Below, in pieces: positions 7,808 to 20,546 of a DNA stretch of 64,000 bases. This stretch comes from Methylibium sp. NZG. Lineage in GTDB: Bacteria; Pseudomonadota; Gammaproteobacteria; Burkholderiales; Burkholderiaceae_C. A model generated the notes under the pieces. That model made no database searches. It saw nothing but the letters and a program-made list of their open reading frames with translations, and was not told the origin of the DNA. Made by a program: the position numbers and the translations under genes. The stretch is taken from the NCBI GenBank assembly GCA_001263235.1, contig LGRD01000028.1, positions 102,206 to 166,205 on the forward strand. The letters are read 5' to 3'. Position 1 is the stretch's first letter, and every line of letters begins with the position of its first letter.

Positions 7808-9042
7808 ACGCACCGACCTACCTGCTCGGCGGCCACCAGAGCGACTTCGCCAAGGTCTGGTCGCGCCAGGGGCAGGACGTGTCGGACATGGTGCGCGAGT
7901 CGGCCCTCGGTGCGCTGGAAGATGCTCGCGTCAACCCGTCGGCCATCCAGAGCATTCACGTCGGCAACGCCTTCGGCGAGCTGCAGCGCCAGCAGGCGCA
8001 TCTGGGTGCGATGGTGGCGCAGGTGGTGCCCGAGCTGTGGGGCGTGCCGGCGATGCGGCACGAGGGCGCGTGCGCATCGGCGTCGCTCGCGGTGCTGACG
8101 GCGATGGCCGAGATCGAGGCCGGCCGCTACGACTGCGTGCTCGTCGTCGGCGCCGAGGAGTTCAAGAACACGCCCGGCGACGTGGCCTCGCAGAACCAGA
8201 ACGCCGCGTCCTGGCAGGGGCATGAAGACATCGAATGTCGCTTCATGTGGCCGGCCGCGTTCGGCTTGGTGGCGGCCGAATACGAGCGCCGTTACGGGCT
8301 GGATCGCAAGCACCTCAACCGCATCGCTGAACTGAACTACGGCCACGCCAAACGCAACCCGCTCGCGCAGACGCGCAAGTGGGCCTTCGACCCGCTGGCC
8401 TTCACCGACGACGACGAGGCCAACCCCGTCATCGAACCCGGCACGCGCCGGCAGGACTGCGGGCAGATCACCGACGGCGCCTGCAGCCTCGTGCTGGCCT
8501 CGCCCGCGTTCGCGGCCGCGCACGCGCGGCGCACCGGCGTGGCGCTGCACACGCTGCCGCGCATCACCGGCTGGGGCCACACCAACGCGGGCCTGCGGTT
8601 GAAGGACAAGTTCGAACGAAGCAAGAACGACGCGCTCGTCTTCCCGCACGTGCGCCAGGCCATCGAAGACGGCTGGCGCCGCGCCGGCGTGAGCGGCATC
8701 GCCGCGATCGATGGCATCGAGACGCACGACTGCTTCACCACCACCGAGTACATGGCGATCGACCACTTCGGCCTGACGCCGCCGGGGCAGAGCTGGCAGG
8801 CGGTGGAAGACGGCAGCATCGAGCCCGGCGGGCGTTGCCCCATGAACCTGAGCGGCGGGCTGATCGGCTGCGGCCACCCGGTCGGCGCCACCGGCGCGCG
8901 CATGCTGTGGGACGCCGCGCGGCAGGTCACCGGCCGTGCCGAGGCGGCGCAGATCGAAGGCGCGCGACGGGTGCAGACGCTCAACATCGGCGGGTCCTGC
9001 GCCACGGTGGTGAGCTTCGTGGTCGAGGCCGGGGCGGCATGA
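7804..9042 (+). CDS. Thiolase family protein (acetyl-CoA acetyltransferase-like)
   Basis: A 412-residue thiolase. Candidate nucleophile Cys90 lies in EGACASASLA, the catalytic His358 in GGLIGCGHPVGATG, and a late Cys399 in GGSCATVV. The layout resembles the SCP2/lipid-transfer branch of thiolases rather than classical FadA. It likely cleaves a beta-ketoacyl-CoA or condenses acyl-CoAs as the last step of the pathway encoded here. The start overlaps the stop of the oxygenase gene (ATGA). Its stop also overlaps an ATG at 9039 that opens a short frame into the following repeat. Confidence 0.87.
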   Translation: MNAPTYLLGGHQSDFAKVWSRQGQDVSDMVRESALGALEDARVNPSAIQSIHVGNAFGELQRQQAHLGAMVAQVVPELWGVPAMRHEGACASASLAVLTAMAEIEAGRYDCVLVVGAEEFKNTPGDVASQNQNAASWQGHEDIECRFMWPAAFGLVAAEYERRYGLDRKHLNRIAELNYGHAKRNPLAQTRKWAFDPLAFTDDDEANPVIEPGTRRQDCGQITDGACSLVLASPAFAAAHARRTGVALHTLPRITGWGHTNAGLRLKDKFERSKNDALVFPHVRQAIEDGWRRAGVSGIAAIDGIETHDCFTTTEYMAIDHFGLTPPGQSWQAVEDGSIEPGGRCPMNLSGGLIGCGHPVGATGARMLWDAARQVTGRAEAAQIEGARRVQTLNIGGSCATVVSFVVEAGAA

Positions 9043-9063
9043 CCAACACAGCGCGGCCCGCCT

Positions 9064-9245
9064 TTGCTCCCTCTCCCTCTGGGAGAGGGCTGGGGGCGAG
9101 GCGGGGCTTTCGAGCCGCATGCGGCGAGCCCGCCGAGCGGTCGGGGCATGCAGGCCCCGACGCGCACTGCAGGTGAGGGCCGGCCTGGCCACACCCTGCC
9201 AGGCGGGGCCCCTCACCCCATCCCTCTCCCCAAAGGGGTGAGGGG
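9064..9245 (+). repeat. Composite palindromic repeat between the thiolase gene and livH
   Basis: It contains a perfect 9-bp hairpin at 9069-9089 (CCCTCTCCC, loop TCT, GGGAGAGGG), a GGGGCTTTCGAGCCGCATGC segment with the following GGCGAGCCC, and a second 10-bp stem at 9210-9219/9235-9244 (CCCTCACCCC/GGGGTGAGGG). The same composite appears at 33298-33562 and shorter relatives occur in the urea cluster. Confidence 0.85.
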
Positions 9246-9277
9246 GCAGAACCAAAAAACTCCGTCGCTATCAGCCC

Positions 9278-10159
9278 TTGGACTCCCTCCTCGTCCCCGC
9301 CCAACTCACCGTCAACGGCCTGGCCGTCGGTGCCATCTACGCGCTCGTCGCGCTCGGGCTGGTGCTTTGCTACAAGGCCACCGAGGTGCTGAACTTCGCG
9401 CACGGCGACTTGCTGATGCTCGGCGCCTTCATCGGCTGGGGCCTGGTGGCGGTGGCGAAGCTGCCGTTCTGGCCAGCGCTGCTCGCCACTGCGCTGATCG
9501 TCGCGGCACTCGCCTACGGCATCGACGCGCTGCTGGTGCGCCGCATCGTCGGGCAGCCGCAGTTCGCCGGGGTGATGCTGACGATCGCGCTGGCCTTCAT
9601 GCTGCGCGGTGCGGTGAGCATGGGCTTCGGAGCTGAGTCGCGCAGCTTCGTCACGCCGTGGACGGGGCAGACCACCTCGTTCGGTGGCGTGGTGGTGTCG
9701 GACCTGAACCTGCTGATCTTGGCGATGGTGCTGCTGGTGACGCTCGCGCTGCTGGCCTTCCTGCGATTCACGCGCTTGGGCGTGGCGATGCAGGCGGCGT
9801 CGCAGAACCAGCTCGCGGCTTTCCTGAACGGCGTGCCGGTCAAGCGCGTCAACTCGCTCGTGTGGGCGCTGGCGGGCTCGCTGGCCGGGCTGGCGGGCGT
9901 GCTACTCGCGCCGATCACGCTGGTCGACACCAGCCTGTGGTTCGTGATGCTGAAGGCGCTGGCCGCGCTGGTGCTGGGCGGCTTCGGCAGCATCGCCGGG
10001 GCGATCGTCGGCGGGCTGCTGATCGGGCTGGTCGAGCAGTTCACCGGCGTGTACGGGCCCGATGGCAGCAAGGACGTGGTGGCCTACGTGGTGCTGATCG
10101 TGGTGCTGGTGCTGCGCCCGCGCGGGCTGCTGGGCGAAGCGCACGGCCGGCGGGTCTAG
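9278..10159 (+). CDS. livH: Branched-chain amino acid-type ABC transporter permease (LivH family)
   Basis: A 293-residue inner-membrane permease with about eight hydrophobic helices and the LivH signature: LNFAHGDLLMLGAF near the N-terminus, TRLGVAMQAASQN in the cytoplasmic coupling loop, and GGFGSIAGAIVGG near the end. It pairs with LivM to import amino acids or, in catabolic operons, aromatic or short-chain acids. The start is TTG: no ATG or GTG in frame precedes the conserved N-terminus. This is the one gene of the run up to 14796, besides paaN, separated from its neighbour by a large repeat. Confidence 0.88.
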   Translation: MDSLLVPAQLTVNGLAVGAIYALVALGLVLCYKATEVLNFAHGDLLMLGAFIGWGLVAVAKLPFWPALLATALIVAALAYGIDALLVRRIVGQPQFAGVMLTIALAFMLRGAVSMGFGAESRSFVTPWTGQTTSFGGVVVSDLNLLILAMVLLVTLALLAFLRFTRLGVAMQAASQNQLAAFLNGVPVKRVNSLVWALAGSLAGLAGVLLAPITLVDTSLWFVMLKALAALVLGGFGSIAGAIVGGLLIGLVEQFTGVYGPDGSKDVVAYVVLIVVLVLRPRGLLGEAHGRRV

Positions 10160-10188
10160 GTTCACATCCAGGGCGACGCAAGAACCTC

Positions 10189-11265
10189 ATGCGCTTCGAC
10201 TACCACACCCGCTACCGCGACCACTTCGCGCTGCTGCGCCATGCCGACGAGCGCTGGGCCTACGGCCTGCTGCTGCTCGCGCTCGTGGCTGCGCCCTTCG
10301 TCGTCGGCAAGTTCTTCGTCGGCGAGATCAGCTACTTGTTCATCCTGTGCATCGCCAGCCTGGGGCTGATGCTGCTCACCGGCTACAGCGGGCAGGTGTC
10401 GCTCGGGCATTCGGCCTTCGTCGCGGTGGGCGCCTATGCGCAGGCGTGGCTGTTGAGCAAAGGCGTGCCGTTGCCGCTGTCGCTGCCGCTGGCCGCGTTG
10501 CTGGCGGGGGCGGTGGGGCTGCTGGTGGGTTTGCCGGCGATCCGCGTGTCGGGCCTGTATCTGGCGATGGTGACGCTGGCGTTTTCGGTGCTGGTGGAGT
10601 TCGTTGCCGGGCATTGGAGCAGCGTCACCGGTGGCTTCACCGGGACGGCGGTGAACGAGCCCACGTTGTTCGGCCGGTCGCTCGGCGGGCCGCTGGCGTT
10701 CTACTTTCTGTGTCTTGCGATGCTGCTCCTCGTGTTGATGTTGATGATCAACCTGACGCGCTCGTCACTCGGCCGCGCGCTGGTGGGCGTGCGCGACTCG
10801 GAGGCCGCGTCGTACTCGCTCGGCCTGCCGGTGGCGCGCATCAAGGTGGCGGCGTTCGCGGCGTCGGCCACCATCACCGGCCTGGCCGGCGCGCTGCTGG
10901 CGCACCACCTGAAGTACCTGACGCCCGACGCCTTCACTCTGCTGCTGTCGATGGAGCTGGTGCTGATGGTCGTGATCGGTGGCCTGGGCAGCTTGCGCGG
11001 CGCGATCTTCGGCGCGCTGCTGATCGGCCTGCTGCCCACGGCGATCTCGCGCCTGAAGCCGCTGCTGCCCGACGCGATGGCGCGCCAGTTCGGGCTGGAG
11101 ACGTTTGTCTTCGGCCTGGTGCTTGCGCTCTTTGTGCTCTTCGAGCCGGCAGGCCTCAACGGCCGCTGGCTCAAGCTGCGGGCGATGGTCGAGAGCTTCC
11201 CGCTGTACCGGCGCGACACCTTCCGGCGCGGCAAGCGCTACATGAAGTCGGAGCGGTATCGATGA
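10189..11265 (+). CDS. livM: Branched-chain amino acid-type ABC transporter permease (LivM family)
   Basis: A 358-residue polytopic membrane permease, partner of LivH. LivM features are GYSGQVSLGHSAFVAVGAY, GLYLAMVTLAFSVL, TRSSLGRALVGVRDSEAAS and VIGGLGSLRGAIFGALL. A basic cytoplasmic tail follows (RRDTFRRGKRYMKSERYR). The start ATG lies 29 bases after the livH stop. Its stop overlaps the start of the ATPase gene (ATGA), indicating translational coupling of the transporter parts. Confidence 0.9.
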   Translation: MRFDYHTRYRDHFALLRHADERWAYGLLLLALVAAPFVVGKFFVGEISYLFILCIASLGLMLLTGYSGQVSLGHSAFVAVGAYAQAWLLSKGVPLPLSLPLAALLAGAVGLLVGLPAIRVSGLYLAMVTLAFSVLVEFVAGHWSSVTGGFTGTAVNEPTLFGRSLGGPLAFYFLCLAMLLLVLMLMINLTRSSLGRALVGVRDSEAASYSLGLPVARIKVAAFAASATITGLAGALLAHHLKYLTPDAFTLLLSMELVLMVVIGGLGSLRGAIFGALLIGLLPTAISRLKPLLPDAMARQFGLETFVFGLVLALFVLFEPAGLNGRWLKLRAMVESFPLYRRDTFRRGKRYMKSERYR

Positions 11266-12043
11266 GTGGAGCAAGCAGCGAGCCGTGGTTCGAAGCGCGC
11301 GGCCTTGCGCTCGCCTTCGGCGGCGTGCGCGCCATCGACGCGTTGAGCTTCACCGTGAAGCAGGGCGAGGTGCTGGCGCTGATCGGCCCCAACGGCGCGG
11401 GCAAGACCTCGGTGCTGAACGTGGTGACGCGGGTGTTCGACGCGACTGCGGGCGAGGTCTGTTTCGAGGGAAACAACATCGGCCGCGTGCCGCGCGAGCG
11501 CATCGCCGCGCTCGGCATTGCGCGCACCTTCCAGAACATCGAGCTGTTCGAGGGCGCCACCGTGCTCGACAACCTGCTGCTCGGCCGCCACCGCTTCGGC
11601 CACGGCGCGTGGTGGCAGCAGTTGCTGCACACCGGCGCGGCGGTGCAGGCCGAAGAGGCGTCGCGCGCAGCGGTGGAAGAGGTGATCGAGTTCCTCGATC
11701 TGTCGCCGCACCGCCTGAGCCCCGTCGCCGGCTTGCCGTACGGCGTGCGCAAGGTGGTGGAGCTGGGCCGCGCGCTGGCCACAGGGCCGCGCCTGTTGTT
11801 CCTCGACGAGCCGGCCTCGGGGCTCAACCCTGAAGAATCACGCGAGCTGGCCTTCTGGATCGACGACCTGCGCAGCGACCTCGGCATCACGGTCGTGATG
11901 GTCGAGCACGACATGTCGCTCGTGGGTGCCGTGGCCGACCGCGTGATCTGCATGGCGCAGGGCCGGCTTCTGGCCGAAGGCACGGCGGCCGAGGTGCAGA
12001 ACGACCCGCAGGTGGTGGCGGCGTACCTGGGCGGAGCGGTGGC

Positions 12044-12047
<4 letters not shown>
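11262..12047 (+). CDS. livG: ABC transporter ATP-binding protein (LivG family)
   Basis: A 261-residue ATPase energising the LivHM permease. Walker A is GPNGAGKTS, the LivG-type IARTFQNIELFEG follows, and Walker B with catalytic Glu is LLFLDEPASGLNP, with the switch His in VMVEHDM. The ABC signature is degenerate (LPYGVRK instead of LSYGxQR), as often seen in LivG proteins. Starts in ATGA overlap with livM and ends in ATGA overlap with livF. Confidence 0.9.
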
Positions 12048-14796
<2,749 letters not shown>

Positions 14797-14863
14797 TGCG
14801 GCGCCTGCTTGCGTTCAAGCTGCTGTTCAAGATTCCCTGGCAACACCACAGAAGGAGACTCGC

Positions 14864-16045
14864 ATGAAGACCGCGATGAAAAACGCCCGCCGACTGCTCG
14901 GCGCCACGCTGTTGGCCTTGGCCGCCACCGCCCAGGCCGGCGGCGTGACCGACACCGAGATCGTGCTCGGCAGCCACCTCGACCTCTCCGGCCCCACCGC
15001 CGCCGGCATGCCGATGCTGCGCAACGCGATGCAGATGCGCATCGACGAGGCCAACGCTGCCGGCGGCGTGCATGGCCGCAAGCTGCGTCTGGTGATCGAA
15101 GACAACGGCAGCCAGCCGCAGATGGCGGTGCGTGCGGTGCAAAAGCTGCTCAAGAGCGACGACGTGTTTGCCCTCATCAACACCTTCGGCTCCGGCCCCA
15201 ACGCCGCCACCGTGAAGGCCGCCACCGATGCCGGCGTGGTCGTGTTTGCGCCGTGGGCCGCCAGCGCGATCATCCAGAAGGTGTCGGGCAACAGCCCGCT
15301 GCTCTTCACCACGGTGCAAAACTACGACAGCACCACCGCCACCGGCCTGTCGTGGGCGCTCAAGAACTGGGGCAGCAAAAAGGTCGGCGTGATTTATCAG
15401 GAAGGCCCGTTCGGCGACCTGGTGCGTGCCGGCGTCAACAACGCGCTGAAGGCCGCCAACCTGACGGTGGCCGCTGAAGCCGCGTACAAGGTCGGCGACA
15501 TCGACTTCTCGTCACAGGTGGCGCGCATGAAGGCGGCCGATGTCGACTTGATCTTGGCGGGCACCGTGGTGCGCGAAACCATCGGCGTGATGGCCGAAGT
15601 GAAGAAGCTCGGCTGGGGCAACGTGAAGGTGCTCACGGCCATTCCCGGCCGCAGCAGCATCGTCGCGCGGCTGGGCAAAGATGCGGTGGAAGGCCTGCAC
15701 GGCATCGGCGGCTGGCAGATCCACGACGCCAGCAGCAAGGACGCAGGCGCCCAGAAGTTCCTCGCCGCGTACAAGGCCAGGTTCAACGCCGACGCCGACG
15801 AGAACGCCGCCAACGCGTATTCATACACCGACTGGTTCATCTCGATCCTGCAAGCCACCGGTCGCAACCTCACGGCCGACGCCTTCGCCAAGGCTGCACC
15901 CGGCGTGGCCCACCAGGACTTCACCACCTACTCGCGCCAGACCTTCAGCGGCAATCACGTGAGCCCCGAGTACGCTGGCATCGACGTGATAAAGGGCGGC
16001 CGCTGGGAGGCGGTGGCGCCGGCCATGACGGGGATGGTGAAGTAG
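14864..16045 (+). CDS. ABC transporter substrate-binding protein (LivK family)
   Basis: A 393-residue periplasmic binding protein of the type I (leucine-binding-like) fold. A typical signal peptide ends at AATAQAGG, followed by DTEIVLGSHLDLSGP. Other landmarks are VRAVQKLL, NTFGSGPN and KKVGVIYQEGPFGD. A good ribosome site (AGAAGGAGA) precedes the ATG. As last gene of the operon it presumably delivers ligand to LivHMGF. Ligand not determinable from sequence. Confidence 0.9.
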   Translation: MKTAMKNARRLLGATLLALAATAQAGGVTDTEIVLGSHLDLSGPTAAGMPMLRNAMQMRIDEANAAGGVHGRKLRLVIEDNGSQPQMAVRAVQKLLKSDDVFALINTFGSGPNAATVKAATDAGVVVFAPWAASAIIQKVSGNSPLLFTTVQNYDSTTATGLSWALKNWGSKKVGVIYQEGPFGDLVRAGVNNALKAANLTVAAEAAYKVGDIDFSSQVARMKAADVDLILAGTVVRETIGVMAEVKKLGWGNVKVLTAIPGRSSIVARLGKDAVEGLHGIGGWQIHDASSKDAGAQKFLAAYKARFNADADENAANAYSYTDWFISILQATGRNLTADAFAKAAPGVAHQDFTTYSRQTFSGNHVSPEYAGIDVIKGGRWEAVAPAMTGMVK

Positions 16046-16152
16046 GGCGCAGCGCAAGCGCAAGGCTGCGGTGCCGCGGCCCGCGTCACAGCCGGAGTGG
16101 CACCCATGCTGAGCCTGCGACACTTGAGGACGTTGCAACGCAGGAGCACAGC

Positions 16153-17028
16153 ATGTTCGGTTTGGGCAAGGCGCCGGGCCGCATCTTCATCAACTACCGG
16201 CGTGACGACGTGGCGGGCGTGGCCGGCCGACTGTCCGACTCGCTGAGTCGCTACTTCGGCGACGGCCGGGTGTTCCGCGACGTGGACGGCATCGACGCCG
16301 GCGCCAACTTCGAGGAGGTGTTGAAGAACACCTCGCAAAGTGCCGACGCGATGATCGTGCTGATCGGCCGCCACTGGGCGACGGTGGCCGATGCACAGGG
16401 CCGGCCGCGCCTGCACGACCCCGACGACTGGGTGGCCCGCGAGATCGCCGCCGCGCTGGGCAAGAACATCCCCGTCTTTCCGGTGCTGGTCGAGAACGCG
16501 CAGATGCCGCGCGCCGACGAGTTGCCTCCCTCGCTGCATGCGCTGCTGCGGCACAACGCCATCTCCATCGGCGACCAGCGCTGGAGCGCCGACGTCACAC
16601 GGCTGGCCAAGGTGGTGGCCATCGACCTTCCCGGTTCGGCCGCTGAGCGCATGTTGCAGTGGCTGCGTGTGGTGATCTCCGTGGCGCTGTTCGTCGCGGT
16701 CGCGCTGACCGTCGGCGTCGTCTGCTGGAACTGGGGCGCCGGCCGGGGCGCCGACGCGATGGAGCCCGCGCTGCTGGGCATCACCTTCATCGTCACCGTC
16801 GGCGCGTCGATGCTGCTGCTGTTCTTCGCTCGCCTGTTCGACCCGCCACGCCGCCCCTGGGCCTACGCCGCCGCGCTCGTCGGTTTGCTGGGCACGCTGA
16901 CGTGCTTCATCCTTTACTGGTGGATCGGCAGCCCGGTGAACGAGTCGGCCGCCATGGTCTTCGGCTCCACCGTCACGGCGTTGGCGGTGCTGGTGTTGAT
17001 GAACCAGACGGGGTTCAAGGCGCGTTAG
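16153..17028 (+). CDS. TIR domain protein with four transmembrane helices
   Basis: A 291-residue protein. Residues 8-150 form a bacterial TIR (TIR_2-type) domain: IFINYRRDD at strand A, FRDVDGI, AMIVLIGRHW, and DDWVAREIAAAL, where Glu97 matches the catalytic glutamate of NAD-consuming TIR domains. Four hydrophobic segments follow at about 173-192, 206-226, 237-257 and 267-285, so the TIR domain should face the cytoplasm from the inner membrane. An AGGAG ribosome site precedes the ATG. It lies convergent to hsdR, so a role in phage defence is plausible but inferred. A signalling or scaffold role is the alternative. Confidence 0.82.
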   Translation: MFGLGKAPGRIFINYRRDDVAGVAGRLSDSLSRYFGDGRVFRDVDGIDAGANFEEVLKNTSQSADAMIVLIGRHWATVADAQGRPRLHDPDDWVAREIAAALGKNIPVFPVLVENAQMPRADELPPSLHALLRHNAISIGDQRWSADVTRLAKVVAIDLPGSAAERMLQWLRVVISVALFVAVALTVGVVCWNWGAGRGADAMEPALLGITFIVTVGASMLLLFFARLFDPPRRPWAYAAALVGLLGTLTCFILYWWIGSPVNESAAMVFGSTVTALAVLVLMNQTGFKAR

Positions 17029-17068
17029 AGCCCCCGGCTGCGTTCGCTGTGTCGTGGCCCCGGCTCGA

Positions 17069-20000
17069 TCAGGACCGGGCCTCGCCCAGCGCTTTGGCCT
17101 GCTCCAGCACCAGCTCCACCGCCGCGTCCTGCTGGTCCGGCGGGTACTTGTACTTGCGCAGGATGCGTTTGACCATCAAGCGCAGCTTCGCCTGAACGCT
17201 TTCGCGCTGCGACCAATCGACGCTCAGGTTCTTGCGCAGGTTCTCGGCCAGCTCGTGGGCAATCTTCTTGAGCGTCTCGTCGGTCAGCTCGCGCACCGCC
17301 GACTCGTTGTTGGCCAGCGCGTCGTAGAAGCGCACCTCGTCTTCGCTCAGCCCGAGCTGCTCACCGCGCGCCGCGGCCTCGCGGAACTTGCGCGCCATCT
17401 GCACCAGCTCTTCCATCACCTGCGCCGCTTCGATCGAGCGGTTCTGGTAGCGCTGGACCACGTCGCTCAGCATGTCCGAGAACTTCTTGTTCTGCACCAC
17501 GTTGCTGGCAAAGCGTGATCGGATCTCGCCTTCGAGCAGCCGCTCCAGCAGTTCGACCGCCAGGTTGCGCTCGGGCAGGCTGCGCACCTCGGCCAGGAAG
17601 GCGTCGTCGAGGATGCCGATGTTCGGCTTGTCCAGCCCCACCGCGTCGAAGATATCGACCACCTCCTCCGACACCACCGCCGAGCCGATGATCTGGCGGA
17701 TTGCCAGTTCGCGCGCTTCGTCTGTCTTCTTCTGCCAGCTGAGTTCTCGCTTGGTCAGGATCACCTTCACGCCCTGGAAGAACGCCACCTCCTCGCGCAC
17801 TGCCTTCGCTTCGTCCAGCGTGCAGCACAGCGTGAAGGCCTTGCTCATGCTTAAGCCCAGGTCGGCAAAGCGCTTCTTGCCGTCCTTGATGCCGAGCACG
17901 AAGTTGGCGGCACCTGCCAGCGTCTTGTGTCCCCCGGTCAGGAAGCCGCTGTAGTCGAAGCCCTCGCCATGCGTCCCGGCCAGCATGCCTCGCAGCGCGT
18001 CCAACTTTTCTGCCAGCAGGCTGAAGGCTTCGTGCGCATCCACCGTCGGCCGGCCGCGGCCCTGGCTGGCGGTGTATTCCTTCAGTGCCGACTTCAGCTC
18101 GTTGGCAATGCCGATGTAGTCCACTACCAGGCCGCCCTGCTTGTCCTTGAATACGCGGTTCACGCGCGCGATGGCCTGCATCAGGTTGTGGCCCTTCATC
18201 GGCTTGTCGATGTAGAGCGTGTGCACGCAGGGCGCGTCGAAGCCGGTCAGCCACATGTCGCGCACGATCACCATCCGTAACGGATCGCCCGGGTCCTTGA
18301 AGCGCCTTTCCAGCCGCTTCTTCACCTGCGCGCTGTACACGTGCGGGCGCAGCAGCGCCTTGTCGCTGGCCGAGCCGGTCATCACGATCTTGATCGCGCC
18401 CTGCTCGGGGTCGTCGCTTTGCCAGCCTGGCCGCAGGCGCACGATCTCGTCGTACAGGTGCACGCAGATCTCGCGGCTCATTGCCACCACCATTGCCTTG
18501 CCGGTCTGCGCCTGGCCTCGCTCCTCGAAGTGCGCCACCAGGTCGGCCGCCACGCTGGCGATGCGCGGCTCGGCGCCCACCACTTTCTCCAGCGCGGCCC
18601 AGCGGCTTTTCAGCTTCGCCTGCTGGCTCTCTTCTTCGTCTTCGGCGAGCTCGTCCACCTCGTCGTCGATGGTCGCCAACTCGTCAGCTTTCAGGCCCAG
18701 CTCGGCAAGGCGGCTTTCGTAGTAGATCGCCACCGTCGCGCCATCTTCCTTGGCCTGCTGCATGTCGTAGACGCTGATGTAGTCGCCGAACACCGCCCGT
18801 GTGTCACGGTCTTCGCCCGACACCGGCGTACCGGTGAAGGCGACGAAGGTGGCGCGTGGCAGCGCGTCGCGCAGGTGCTGCGCGTATCCCACTTGATAAC
18901 GCGCGACCTGGTAGCGCTCGACGGTCGGCGCGTACTCGGCCTTGTGCTCAGCGGGCAATCCAGAACCGGTGGTGAGCACGGTGGTGGTGGGACGCTGCTT
19001 CGCCGTCTTCAGCTTCGCCTCGAAGCCGTACTGCGTGCGGTGCGCTTCATCGGCAATCACGACGATGTTGCTGCGGTCCGACAGCAGCGGATACGCATCT
19101 TCGTCCTCGCCCGGCATGAACTTCTGGATGGTCGCGAACACGATGCCGCCCGACGGCCGGTTGGTGAGCAGCGCGCGCAGTTGCTGCCGCGTGCTGGCCT
19201 GCACCGGCTGTTCGCGCAGCAGGTCTTGCGCCAGCGAAAACACGCCGAACAGTTGGCCGTCCAGGTCGTTGCGGTCGGTGATCACCACGATGGTCGGGTT
19301 CTGCATCAGCGGCTCCTGCATCACACGCGCCGCGAAGCACGTCATCGTGATGCTCTTGCCGCTGCCCTGCGTGTGCCACACCACGCCGCCCTTGCCGCGT
19401 GTGCTCGCCGCACCATCGGGCCGCGAGGCCGCGATCACCTGGGCGATGGCGGCACGCACGGCATGGAACTGGTGGTAACCGGCGATCTTCTTCACCAGGC
19501 CGCCATCGTCTTCAAAGAGCACGAAGAAGCGCAGATAGTCCAGCAGGTACGCTGGCGCCAGCACACCGCGCACCAGCGTCTGCAGCTCGTTGAACTCGCC
19601 CAGCGGATCCAGCGTCACCCCGTCGATCGTGCGCCACGCCATGAAGCGCTCGGCGTCGCTCGAGAGCGAACCCAGCAGCGCCTCGGCGCCGTCCGAGATC
19701 ACCAGCACCTCGTTGTACTGGAAGGCGTCTGCGATCTGCTCCTTGTAGGTCTGGAGCTGGTGGAACGCCTTCCACACATCGGCATTCAGGTCGGCCGGGT
19801 TCTTCAGCTCGATCAGCACCAGCGGCAGGCCGTTGACGAACAGCACGATGTCGGGCCGGCGCGTGTGGCGCTGGCCTTGAATGGAGAACTGGTTGACCGC
19901 CAGCCACTCGTTGTGCAGCGGCACGCCCCAATCGACCAGCCGCACGAAGTCGCCGCGCGTCTCACCGGCATGCTGGTATTCCACCTGCACGCCGTTGACG

Positions 20001-20269
20001 AGCAGCCGGTGGAACTGCCGGTTGGCTGCCAGCAGCGCGGGCGTGCCCAGGTCGAGCACCTGCTTCAGCGCGTCTTCACGCGCTGCCGCCGGCACGCCGG
20101 GGTTCAGCGCGGCGATGGCCTGGCGCAACCGCTCCACCAGCACCACCTGCCGGTAGTTCGCACGCTCGGGCCGGTGGCCGTCGGGCGCCAGGTCCGGCCC
20201 GTGGCGCACCTGCCAGCCCACGTCGGCGAGCCAGCCCAGGGCTTCCTGTTCGAGCTGATCTTCCGTCAT
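17069..20269 (-). CDS. hsdR: Type I restriction enzyme subunit R (motor and nuclease)
   Basis: A 1066-residue HsdR. The N-terminal nuclease has the PD-(D/E)xK set RRPDIVLF...LIELKNP (Asp140, Glu154, Lys156). The superfamily 2 translocase follows, with Walker A TQGSGKS (299-306), DEAH (407-410) and FTGTP (478-482), then a helical C-terminal part binding the methylase core. A roughly 40-residue stretch (about 420-460) between DEAHRTQYG and [11 protein letters not shown] looks longer than in many homologues. It is the last gene of the minus-strand cluster; four small genes separate it from hsdS. It cuts DNA after translocation when sites are unmethylated. Confidence 0.95.
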   Translation of the reverse strand: MTEDQLEQEALGWLADVGWQVRHGPDLAPDGHRPERANYRQVVLVERLRQAIAALNPGVPAAAREDALKQVLDLGTPALLAANRQFHRLLVNGVQVEYQHAGETRGDFVRLVDWGVPLHNEWLAVNQFSIQGQRHTRRPDIVLFVNGLPLVLIELKNPADLNADVWKAFHQLQTYKEQIADAFQYNEVLVISDGAEALLGSLSSDAERFMAWRTIDGVTLDPLGEFNELQTLVRGVLAPAYLLDYLRFFVLFEDDGGLVKKIAGYHQFHAVRAAIAQVIAASRPDGAASTRGKGGVVWHTQGSGKSITMTCFAARVMQEPLMQNPTIVVITDRNDLDGQLFGVFSLAQDLLREQPVQASTRQQLRALLTNRPSGGIVFATIQKFMPGEDEDAYPLLSDRSNIVVIADEAHRTQYGFEAKLKTAKQRPTTTVLTTGSGLPAEHKAEYAPTVERYQVARYQVGYAQHLRDALPRATFVAFTGTPVSGEDRDTRAVFGDYISVYDMQQAKEDGATVAIYYESRLAELGLKADELATIDDEVDELAEDEEESQQAKLKSRWAALEKVVGAEPRIASVAADLVAHFEERGQAQTGKAMVVAMSREICVHLYDEIVRLRPGWQSDDPEQGAIKIVMTGSASDKALLRPHVYSAQVKKRLERRFKDPGDPLRMVIVRDMWLTGFDAPCVHTLYIDKPMKGHNLMQAIARVNRVFKDKQGGLVVDYIGIANELKSALKEYTASQGRGRPTVDAHEAFSLLAEKLDALRGMLAGTHGEGFDYSGFLTGGHKTLAGAANFVLGIKDGKKRFADLGLSMSKAFTLCCTLDEAKAVREEVAFFQGVKVILTKRELSWQKKTDEARELAIRQIIGSAVVSEEVVDIFDAVGLDKPNIGILDDAFLAEVRSLPERNLAVELLERLLEGEIRSRFASNVVQNKKFSDMLSDVVQRYQNRSIEAAQVMEELVQMARKFREAAARGEQLGLSEDEVRFYDALANNESAVRELTDETLKKIAHELAENLRKNLSVDWSQRESVQAKLRLMVKRILRKYKYPPDQQDAAVELVLEQAKALGEARS

Positions 20270-20294
20270 GCGGTGGCAGCCCGAAGCGGTGGTG

Positions 20295-20546
20295 TCAGGC
20301 TAGCGATTCCAGCGGCGTGCTGGTGTCGGGCCAGGGGTGCACGCGGTCTTCATATTCGCGGATGCGGTCGGCCACCACATCCACCAATGCAAACACCGGA
20401 TGATCATCGTCGGCACCAAAGCGCTCGAAGCACTCGTCCACGAACGCCAGCAGGGCGTGGTAGTGAGCTTCGTCGACGATCGGTTTCGACAGCCCCAGGG
20501 CCGAGTCGACCGCCTGCCACGATGCCAGCACGTCGAGCACGTTCAT
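20295..20546 (-). CDS. HigA-like antitoxin N-terminal domain protein, apparently truncated
   Basis: An 83-residue protein similar to the N-terminal part of HigA/XRE-type antitoxins ([35 protein letters not shown]), but it stops where the helix-turn-helix DNA-binding domain would normally start. The ATG overlaps the stop of the preceding AbrB-like gene (ATGA). No HigB toxin is adjacent. It may be a degraded antitoxin or a protein that acts without DNA binding. It lies 25 bases upstream of hsdR on the same strand, so it is probably cotranscribed. Confidence 0.6.
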   Translation of the reverse strand: MNVLDVLASWQAVDSALGLSKPIVDEAHYHALLAFVDECFERFGADDDHPVFALVDVVADRIREYEDRVHPWPDTSTPLESLA

